Of a stretch of DNA of 7,526 nt, positions 1-4,957 are shown piece after piece. Under the pieces are notes generated by a model, which was given only the letters and a program-made list of their open reading frames with translations, was not told the origin of the DNA and did not search any database. Numbering within the stretch: position 1 is the first letter of the stretch; every line of letters begins with the position of its first letter. Source of the DNA: Candidatus Woesearchaeota archaeon (lineage in GTDB: Archaea; Nanobdellota; Nanobdellia; UBA10117; WJKY01); assembly GCA_014728835.1 (NCBI GenBank), contig WJKY01000057.1, positions 1 through 7,526 of the forward strand, written 5' to 3'. Position numbers and translations under genes: made by a program.

Positions 1-1765
1 CTAAATCATTAACAACTCTATCATAAACACTATATGGGTCTGCGCCGTGGATTGTTCCCATAACTGATTTTGCTAAAGCACCAATTCTCATAGCTTCCCA
101 AAGCGCTAAAGCTTCCTTGCTTCTAACCTCGCCAACAACTAATGCAGAATCACCAAGCCTTAATGATGTTCTTACTCCCTGCTCTGCAGCTACTTCACCT
201 TCGCCGCCTGTTATTACAGAACGCACTTTCATGGATTGGATATCATAACCAAGTTCTCTTAATTGGTCAACAGGTAATTCCAAAGTATCTTCAATAGTGA
301 TTATTCTATTTGAACGCATTTGCTCAACCATTAAAGCACCCAACAAAGAAGTTTTTCCAGAGCTACGAGTACCTGCAATTATCATAGTTCTTGCACCATC
401 AACTAAAAATGATAAAACCCCTGCAGTAATTGAATTAATCATTTTATTATCAATAAATAAAGGAAGTGTCCAGCTTTTATCTCTGTGGCGTCTAAATGCA
501 AATGACAAACCATCTGGACTTAGTGGTCGTTGCATTGCTGCAACTCTTGCTCTGCCTCCAGGAACATGCAAACTAGAATCAAGAATAGGATTTGCTTCAT
601 CAAGTGGTCGCCCAGAAATTAAACGAAGTTTAGTTGCCCAGCTTTCGCCTTCATTTGGCATTGGGGTAATATTTGTTTTACATTCTGCGTAATCAGCATG
701 AATGATGGATATTGGATTAGTTCCAATAGGTGCATTAATAACAATATCCTGTATTTTCGGGTCAGAAAGCAAAATCTCAACTAAACCAAAACCTATTGTA
801 TAACGCACTAAAATTTTTGCAAGTTTGTCAAGTTCTTTATAATCTAATTTAATGCCTTTTGATTTTGCTAAGTCAGCTAACAAATCCTTTTCAACTGAAT
901 AAAATATTTCTCTTGTTCTTTCTGGTTCTAAAAATTCAGATCGCTGTGGTCTGTGTTCAGCCATTACTTCGCGCGCTGCAGAAAGAAGCTCATATTTTTC
1001 CTCTGTAAGTTTAAATTCAGGTGGAATAATATGATAATAAGGTCTTATATCATCTGGAAGTTCAATTAACATAACATCTGTATCTTCTGCTATTTTATAG
1101 CTTTCTAATTCTTCTGCGTTTGTTGGAAAAGAAGTTACAACTTTGGTGTACATAAAATGCGGACGAATAAATGGTTTGAAAAATTTCTTGTAAATTTCTC
1201 TGCTACCAACTTTATGGCCAGGTAAAAACTGTTCAGCATTTTTAATTAATTCTGTACCGCGAAGCAAAGAAATAATTTTATCTATTAATTCTCCAAATGA
1301 GGTTACGCATTTAGCATATTCAGGAACGGGCGGTCTTTCTTGTTTTGCCCATTCCTCACGCATACGTCTATTTAGTTCAACATATGCTCCTATTGGGTCT
1401 TCTTTTAATCTAAATAAAACAGTTGTTCTGAGAAATGCTTGCCATGCAGGCCAGAAACGCTGGCATCTGGCATTTTTAAATTTTGAAAAATCAAAAATGT
1501 TTTTTTCTTTTACAAGATGATTATATACTGTAACTAACTCATTCAGAAATTTTGTTTGCCTATGATCATAAATATATTCTTCTTTTTGAAGGAAAACAAT
1601 CTTATGAACTTTACCAACCTCTAATAATATGTTAAATGTGCGCGCCATAGTCGCAGCATCATCTTCTAAAGAAGGTGAATAAGGTAAATCTTGATAATCT
1701 ATTTGCAAGATTTTTTCTTCTGCTTTTTCTATAATTTTATAATTAACTTTTTGCTTGTCAGGCAT
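1..1765 (-). CDS. Type II/IV secretion system ATPase (VirB11/GspE/FlaI superfamily), 3' end outside window
   Basis: Hexameric secretion ATPase that would power pilus/archaellum assembly or protein export from the cytoplasmic face of the membrane. 588 residues are visible and the frame is still open at the left edge. Seen: a typical N2-type region from about residue 300 (GFGLVEILLSD, then SGRPLDEANPILDSSL and an Arg-rich FAFRRHRDKS stretch), Walker A GTRSSGKT at about 465-472, Asp box IEDTLELP at about 491-498, Walker B ALVVGEVR with its Glu at about 546, and His box GTIHGADP close to the edge. The ATG at 1765 is fixed by a strong Shine-Dalgarno and an in-frame TAG 12 bases upstream. Family members such as FlaI have Walker A nearer residue 260 (from memory), so this protein has roughly 200 extra N-terminal residues that I do not recognise. 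It could serve archaella, type IV pili or another secretion machine; the sequence here does not decide. The family call is very secure, the specific system is not. Confidence 0.95.
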   Translation of the reverse strand, partial: MPDKQKVNYKIIEKAEEKILQIDYQDLPYSPSLEDDAATMARTFNILLEVGKVHKIVFLQKEEYIYDHRQTKFLNELVTVYNHLVKEKNIFDFSKFKNARCQRFWPAWQAFLRTTVLFRLKEDPIGAYVELNRRMREEWAKQERPPVPEYAKCVTSFGELIDKIISLLRGTELIKNAEQFLPGHKVGSREIYKKFFKPFIRPHFMYTKVVTSFPTNAEELESYKIAEDTDVMLIELPDDIRPYYHIIPPEFKLTEEKYELLSAAREVMAEHRPQRSEFLEPERTREIFYSVEKDLLADLAKSKGIKLDYKELDKLAKILVRYTIGFGLVEILLSDPKIQDIVINAPIGTNPISIIHADYAECKTNITPMPNEGESWATKLRLISGRPLDEANPILDSSLHVPGGRARVAAMQRPLSPDGLSFAFRRHRDKSWTLPLFIDNKMINSITAGVLSFLVDGARTMIIAGTRSSGKTSLLGALMVEQMRSNRIITIEDTLELPVDQLRELGYDIQSMKVRSVITGGEGEVAAEQGVRTSLRLGDSALVVGEVRSKEALALWEAMRIGALAKSVMGTIHGADPYSVYDRVVNDL

Positions 1766-1767
1766 AG

Positions 1768-1776
1768 CCTCCTCCT
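1768..1776 (-). promoter_or_regulatory. Strong Shine-Dalgarno of the secretion ATPase gene
   Basis: The minus strand reads AGGAGGAGG followed by CT and the ATG, one of the strongest ribosome binding sites in the window. It sets the start at 1765 and implies that this mRNA has a 5' leader, unlike the divergent gene at 1885. Confidence 0.85.
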
Positions 1777-1851
1777 ATTATTTATTATTTATAAGAGCTT
1801 AAATAATTTTGGAACATAAAATCTTTACTACTTTTAAAGGAATTACAAAAC

Positions 1852-1859
1852 TTATATAA
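1852..1859. promoter_or_regulatory. Palindromic archaeal TATA box in the divergent spacer
   Basis: TTATATAA is its own reverse complement. On the plus strand its centre lies about 29 bases before the ATG at 1885, so transcription would start within a few bases of the start codon and give an essentially leaderless mRNA. On the minus strand the same box would start transcription near 1829 and give the ATPase mRNA a leader of about 64 bases containing the Shine-Dalgarno. A second minus-strand TATA candidate, TTATTTAA at 1799-1806, would start transcription at about the Shine-Dalgarno itself and fits less well. The plus-strand use is likely; the bidirectional use is inference. Confidence 0.6.
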
Positions 1860-1884
1860 CATAAAAAATATATTTTAGTTAAAA

Positions 1885-2340
1885 ATGAATGGTGAATATA
1901 ATCAATTTCGCGCCAAACCAAAACATCTGCAACTCAGAGAAAAAAAACCTGATGTTGGTGCTGCAATTAAAAGACAAATTAGCGGACAAATAGCGCAAGT
2001 AGCGGCCAGAATTAAAATCGTAGAAGAGAGATTAGAAACTTTAAGAACGCATATTGAATTAGTTGACCAGACTTTAATTGATAAGCACAAATCAACAGTT
2101 TCTGAAATAAATGACTTACAAGATTCTGTGCGCAAATTCAAAGCAGATATTGATGAATTAAAGGATTTTTCAGAAAGATTAGCTAAACGTATGGAAAATC
2201 TTGCTAGTAAAGAAGAAGTTAAAGTAATTGAAAGATATGTTGATGCTTGGCAACCTTTAAAATATATAAAAGCTAATGAATTAAAAGATGCAATGATTCC
2301 AATACTTAAAGAATTGGGGGTTAAATTCAAAAAAAGATAA
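1885..2340 (+). CDS. Coiled-coil protein, possible archaellum/pilus accessory-like scaffold
   Basis: 151 residues, no signal peptide or membrane segment, so probably cytoplasmic. Residues 1-25 are basic and polar; about 28-115 are a heptad-rich helix (VAARIKIVEERLETLRTHIE and onward) predicted to form a coiled coil; 116-151 form a short C-terminal region with the motif YVDAWQPLKYI (W122, P124) and a basic end FKKR. I recognise no enzyme motif. The length, the coiled coil and the position divergent from a FlaI-class ATPase recall the archaellar FlaC/FlaD accessory proteins, but I cannot see a diagnostic FlaC/D/E domain, so this is only an analogy. The start is bounded by an in-frame TAG at 1876-1878 and preceded by a well-placed TATA box without Shine-Dalgarno. 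Its stop abuts the ATG of the next gene directly, so the two should be co-transcribed and probably translationally coupled. Confidence 0.85.
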   Translation: MNGEYNQFRAKPKHLQLREKKPDVGAAIKRQISGQIAQVAARIKIVEERLETLRTHIELVDQTLIDKHKSTVSEINDLQDSVRKFKADIDELKDFSERLAKRMENLASKEEVKVIERYVDAWQPLKYIKANELKDAMIPILKELGVKFKKR

Positions 2341-3039
2341 ATGGGGATTTTAGATGTCTTTAAAGGAAAAGGTGCTGAATCACGTAGAATGCTGCCTGGT
2401 TATACAGGAGCACCAAGAACTCCTTCTTATCCTATGACGCCAAGAATGCCGCCAACATCTCCAATGAGAACTGGAGCTCCGCGAACACCATCACCAGAAA
2501 TGCTTGGAAGAATGGAGCCTACTGGGGCACCAGGGATTCCACCAGGAATGCCAAGTCCGCCTCCACCTCCGCCAATGCAGATTAGAACTCGCATGCCAGC
2601 TGCGCCTCCAAGATATCCTAGTAGAAAACCAAAACAACTTCTAACAGAAGATATTGAATCTATTGCAGAAGCAATTATTGCTGAAAAATGGAAACCTTTG
2701 CAAGAAGAAATTGATAAAATGTCTTCATGGAAAAGCACTGTTAACAAAGATGTTAAAAAAATAGATGAGCGATTAGATAATCTTGAAAAAGAAGTTGAAT
2801 CTGTTGAAAAATCATTGCTTGAAAAAATTGAAGAATATAAAAAAGGAGTAACTGACATTGCTGCTGAAATTCAAGCTATTCAAAAAGTTTTCAGGGCAAC
2901 TTTGCCTGAGTTTACATCAGAAGTAAGAGAATTATCTAAAATTGTGGAAAAAATAAAAAAGAAAACAAAACCAAAAAAACGTAAAAGAAAAACTAAGAAA
3001 AAAACAACCAAAAAGCGTTCACGCCGTAAAAAAAAGTAA
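2341..3039 (+). CDS. Proline-rich / coiled-coil / Lys-tail protein, function unknown
   Basis: 232 residues in three parts. Residues 1-18 are a short possibly amphipathic start (MGILDVFKGKG). About 19-97 are a disordered Pro/Met/Arg-rich region with the octamer TGAPRTPS twice (22-29, 44-51), a shorter TGAPG copy at 61-65 and a run of six prolines at 73-78. About 103-205 are helical with coiled-coil heptads (DKMSSWKSTVNKDVKKIDER, then LDNLEKEVESVEKSLLEKIE), preceded by a WKPL motif at 117-120 that resembles WQPL in the upstream protein. About 206-232 are a nearly pure Lys/Arg/Thr tail. No membrane segment or signal peptide. The gene starts on the base after the upstream TAA and has no close Shine-Dalgarno (a G5 run lies 20 bases upstream), which points to translational coupling. 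A role as a flexible adaptor between an ATPase complex and an acidic surface (lipid or nucleic acid) is possible inference; no family was recognised. Confidence 0.85.
   Translation: MGILDVFKGKGAESRRMLPGYTGAPRTPSYPMTPRMPPTSPMRTGAPRTPSPEMLGRMEPTGAPGIPPGMPSPPPPPPMQIRTRMPAAPPRYPSRKPKQLLTEDIESIAEAIIAEKWKPLQEEIDKMSSWKSTVNKDVKKIDERLDNLEKEVESVEKSLLEKIEEYKKGVTDIAAEIQAIQKVFRATLPEFTSEVRELSKIVEKIKKKTKPKKRKRKTKKKTTKKRSRRKKK
3028..3035 (-). terminator. Oligo-T terminator of the five-helix protein operon, inside the opposing gene
   Basis: The minus strand has a run of eight T just after the TAG at 3044-3046, followed by further T runs towards 2990. Archaeal transcription often stops at such tracts without a hairpin. 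The tract is the complement of the Lys-codon tail of the plus-strand gene, so it serves as coding sequence on the other strand. Confidence 0.45.
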
Positions 3040-3043
3040 TGCG

Positions 3044-3577
3044 CTATGATTTCTTTTCTCTAGTAATATAATATGTTGCTACTGCAAAAATCGCAAGTAA
3101 AGTTATTATTCCCATAATTACGGGAGAAAAAAGTGTTTCAGCTGTTTGCGCAAAAACATCTGTTTCACCTGGCGGCACTTCTTCTGTTGGTGGGAAAGTT
3201 ACTGAAAGCACTATAAATACAAAAAGTACAAACAAAATAATCATAACCCCGTAACCTGAAGAACTTGTCATTGCTTCTTTAATTGTTTCTGATGGCACAC
3301 CCATAAACATGAAAACTAACATCACTAATAAAATAATAACAAAAAAAGCTGTAAACAATGGAATCAAATAAGAAATAAACGTCACTGCTTTCATAAAGGA
3401 AATAAAAAACAAAGCAATAATTATAGCAACTATTCCATTGACTGCTTTATTTTCTCCAAATGGTTCTAGCTTACTAAGAAGTCCATAAACCACAGCAAAG
3501 ATAAGGATAGCTGGAAAAACAGTGTCATATAGACCTATGTTCTTAAATACTCCTATTGCATCTACTAAAGTTGCCAT
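3044..3577 (-). CDS. Small five-helix integral membrane protein, member 2 of a local family
   Basis: 177 residues, no signal peptide. Hydrophobic helices at about 20-34, 47-62, 73-93, 108-126 and 151-171. Positive charges (K36, K44, K100 and the end REKKS) fall on the side that puts the N-terminus outside and the C-terminus in the cytoplasm. The outside loop between helices 4 and 5 is acidic and Pro-rich (PPTEEVPPGETD). Helices 1-2 resemble the neighbour encoded at 3579-4163: GLYDTVFPAILIFAVVYGLL against GFFRVVLPFLLIFALFYAVL, then GIVAIIIALFF against TIASIIAFVAAF, so they are probably paralogues. It starts one base after the neighbour's stop, without a Shine-Dalgarno, and must be co-expressed. 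It ends 4 bases from the convergent gene at 2341-3039. I recognise no characterised family; a membrane component of the secretion/pilus machine is inference. Confidence 0.88.
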   Translation of the reverse strand: MATLVDAIGVFKNIGLYDTVFPAILIFAVVYGLLSKLEPFGENKAVNGIVAIIIALFFISFMKAVTFISYLIPLFTAFFVIILLVMLVFMFMGVPSETIKEAMTSSSGYGVMIILFVLFVFIVLSVTFPPTEEVPPGETDVFAQTAETLFSPVIMGIITLLAIFAVATYYITREKKS

Positions 3578-3578
3578 C

Positions 3579-4163
3579 TTATGATTTTGGCTTCATTTCA
3601 ATTCCTGTAAACTTTTTTCTGCCGCTAAATGCAACCATTGCCATTACAAACAAAGGAACACCAATAATTACTGCAAATGCTATTAACAAGTTAATTGTTT
3701 CAGTTGTTAATTCCAATGGTATTTGTCCCATCATTAGTTTTGCAAAAGTTCCCAGGATAGGTACTTGATCGCCTACTGATACACCCACCATTGCTAAAAA
3801 TATAACAAATAAAATAACTGCTGCTGCGCCCCAGTATAATTTGCTTTTTCCTATTTTATCTTCCCATTTTGGAACAATAAACGCTAGTAACATTAAAAAT
3901 AACATTGCAATAACAAGCAGAAAACTTGCCTGCGGTATAAGTGTTGCAAGAGCATCAACAACTGGTGTATATGCTATTACTAAAAACGCTGCTACAAAAG
4001 CAATAATTGATGCTATTGTTCTGACTCTTGCTTGTTCTGCTTGGCCAAGAATTCCTGTTTTAAGTAAAACTGCATAAAAAAGTGCAAATATCAATAAAAA
4101 CGGTAAAACTACTCTAAAAAAACCAAATTCTCCTAATAAATTAATTGCGGCATCAAAGACCAT
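3579..4163 (-). CDS. Small five-helix integral membrane protein, member 1 of a local family
   Basis: 194 residues, first gene of a two-gene operon. Helices at about 18-34, 49-65, 79-97, 109-128 and 155-179. Basic residues after helix 1 (K35, R46, R48), after helix 3 (K99, K103, K106, K108) and after helix 5 (GRKKF) place those loops inside, giving N-out/C-in topology. The 26-residue outer loop between helices 4 and 5 is the longest. Its first two helices match the downstream gene product and, more weakly, residues 55-101 of the large protein encoded at 4954-6609 (for example AFLVIAYTP against SYMAIRFTP). The start at 4163 has the Shine-Dalgarno GGGAGG seven bases upstream. No catalytic motif is visible, so a structural or channel-like membrane role is more likely than an enzyme; this is inference, and the family is unknown to me. 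Confidence 0.9.
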   Translation of the reverse strand: MVFDAAINLLGEFGFFRVVLPFLLIFALFYAVLLKTGILGQAEQARVRTIASIIAFVAAFLVIAYTPVVDALATLIPQASFLLVIAMLFLMLLAFIVPKWEDKIGKSKLYWGAAAVILFVIFLAMVGVSVGDQVPILGTFAKLMMGQIPLELTTETINLLIAFAVIIGVPLFVMAMVAFSGRKKFTGIEMKPKS

Positions 4164-4170
4164 TATTTAT

Positions 4171-4213
4171 CCTCCCTAAGTTTAGGTATTTATTATAAGT
4201 ATTCAATAAATAA
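4171..4213 (-). promoter_or_regulatory. Promoter and ribosome binding site of the five-helix operon
   Basis: On the minus strand, TTATTTAT at 4206-4213 is a plausible TATA box placing transcription start near 4183, and GGGAGG at 4171-4176 is a good Shine-Dalgarno 7 bases from the ATG. The resulting leader is about 20 bases. A nearer AT-rich stretch (4187-4200) would start transcription inside or after the Shine-Dalgarno and fits less well. Confidence 0.55.
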
Positions 4214-4224
4214 GAGAATATAAA

Positions 4225-4240
4225 GCTTACGACAGTAAGC
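4225..4240. repeat. Inverted repeat GCTTAC-gaca-GTAAGC
   Basis: Perfect 6-bp arms with a 4-base loop. The left arm lies inside the first copy of the 14-bp direct repeat. Confidence 0.75.
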
Positions 4241-4271
4241 GTATGCTAGCAAATTTTAATTTGTGCTGTAT

Positions 4272-4300
4272 AAAGCTTACGAAGTTTGTGAGTAAGCTTT
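4272..4300. repeat. Inverted repeat AAAGCTTAC / GTAAGCTTT
   Basis: Perfect 9-bp arms (4272-4280 and 4292-4300) around an 11-base loop. The left arm lies in the second copy of the direct repeat, so the same arm sequence is used twice with different loops. Confidence 0.8.
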
Positions 4301-4305
4301 GCTCG

Positions 4306-4324
4306 CAGATTTTCTCAAAATCTG
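4306..4324. repeat. Inverted repeat CAGATTTT / AAAATCTG
   Basis: Perfect 8-bp arms with a 3-base loop, directly after the 9-bp hairpin. No gene ends next to it on the plus strand, so it is not an obvious terminator of a coding gene. Confidence 0.75.
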
Positions 4325-4378
4325 AGTTGTAAAGGTTTTGCCAAAAATTAACCTTATAAAACTAACTCAAAGAAATGC

Positions 4379-4386
4379 TTATATTT
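4379..4386 (+). promoter_or_regulatory. TATA box of the leaderless gene at 4409
   Basis: TTATATTT is centred about 26 bases upstream of the ATG, so transcription should begin at the start codon itself. No Shine-Dalgarno is present, which supports a leaderless mRNA. Confidence 0.65.
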
Positions 4387-4408
4387 TTATCTTTACTAGT
4401 TAACAATA

Positions 4409-4957
4409 ATGGGATTTAATATTATAGAGGAAAAAGAACTACAAGGCTATATTACAAATATTAGCTTAAGTGATAAAACTAAAGATTCCATCTTAAATGA
4501 ATTAAAAGATTCTTATGATTTAGAAGAAGCTGTGATTAAAAATTTTCGTGTAGATTCGGGTAAAACAATAATAACATCAGATTTTAATTCAGACAATCAA
4601 GAAAATATTTTGGACTTTGTTAAAAATCATTTTACTGATGGAAAAATAATGCTTTACGAACTATACAGAGATCCCAGTAAAGCTAAAAAAGGTGCTAGAG
4701 AAATATTTAGAGATGAAAGCGAACCTTGGGAAGAATTAGCAGATGTTGTGCTTGGTAAACCATATGTAATATTAACTAATGGAAAAGATAAATATGTTAA
4801 ACGTTTATTATACAATTATGATACTTACACTATTAAAAAAGTATTACCTTCTTCAAGAGATCCAATAACTATTTTAATAGAATTTGATGAACAAAGCAAA
4901 GACTATTTAACAAAAGTATTAGATTGGCAAAAACCAAAAAAAGAAATTGTGATTTAA
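4409..4957 (+). CDS. Conserved-looking hypothetical soluble protein, 182 residues
   Basis: A mixed alpha/beta protein with no signal peptide, membrane segment or long coiled coil, which sets it apart from all its neighbours. Short strand-like stretches (KPYVILTN, ITILIEF) alternate with charged helices (KAKKGAREIFRDESEPWEEL), suggesting a compact cytoplasmic domain. I see no nucleotide-binding, metal-binding or DNA-binding motif and do not recognise the family. The start is set by the TATA box at -26 and an in-frame TAG at 4397-4399. It is a single-gene unit diverging from the five-helix operon and converging on the large membrane/coiled-coil gene, with the two stop codons overlapping in TTAA. 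It could be unrelated to the putative surface machine or regulate it; nothing in the sequence decides. Confidence 0.82.
   Translation: MGFNIIEEKELQGYITNISLSDKTKDSILNELKDSYDLEEAVIKNFRVDSGKTIITSDFNSDNQENILDFVKNHFTDGKIMLYELYRDPSKAKKGAREIFRDESEPWEELADVVLGKPYVILTNGKDKYVKRLLYNYDTYTIKKVLPSSRDPITILIEFDEQSKDYLTKVLDWQKPKKEIVI
4936..4942 (-). terminator. Oligo-T tract after the large membrane/coiled-coil gene
   Basis: The minus strand shows T7 and then T5 within 25 bases after the TAA at 4954-4956, a plausible archaeal terminator. It is complementary to Lys codons at the 3' end of the gene at 4409-4957. Confidence 0.45.

Larger units (their letters stand above)
4219..4324. repeat. Chain of hairpins with a 14-bp direct repeat in the divergent spacer
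   Basis: The 245-base non-coding spacer between the divergent genes at 4163 and 4409 holds a compact palindromic block. TATAAAGCTTACGA occurs exactly at 4219-4232 and 4269-4282, a 50-base spacing. Hairpins follow one another: 6-bp stem at 4225-4240, a short AT-only stem at 4250-4263, 9-bp stem at 4272-4300 and 8-bp stem at 4306-4324. The block lies upstream of both TATA boxes and so outside both predicted mRNAs. It may be an extragenic palindromic repeat, a regulator binding region or an unannotated small RNA; the sequence alone does not decide. Confidence 0.75.

Noticed and set aside
297..692. Open frame of 131 codons on the plus strand
   Set aside because: It lies wholly inside the ATPase gene, opposite its Walker A and Asp box region; no promoter or ribosome binding site is seen and the protein has no sensible pattern.
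1902..2858. Two minus-strand open frames opposite the coiled-coil genes
   Set aside because: The plus-strand genes have a well-placed promoter, tight coupling and clear heptads or repeats; the minus frames give low-complexity Ser/Ile/Gly-rich translations typical of antisense shadows.
2341..3039. Histone H1-like or ribosomal protein because of the Lys/Arg tail
   Set aside because: The tail is simple sequence and the rest (Pro-rich repeats and coiled coil) fits no histone or ribosomal protein family; nucleic-acid binding remains only a possibility.
3556..4077. Plus-strand open frames of 70 and 78 codons opposite the five-helix genes
   Set aside because: They overlap genes with convincing membrane topology and, for the first gene, a Shine-Dalgarno; they have no supporting signals of their own.
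4219..4324. CRISPR-like repeat array
   Set aside because: Only two direct-repeat copies of 14 bp are present, the intervening sequence is itself palindromic, and no cas gene is nearby.
4225..4324. tRNA or box C/D RNA
   Set aside because: The hairpins do not form a cloverleaf with a T-loop or acceptor stem, and I could not place C, D, C' and D' boxes.
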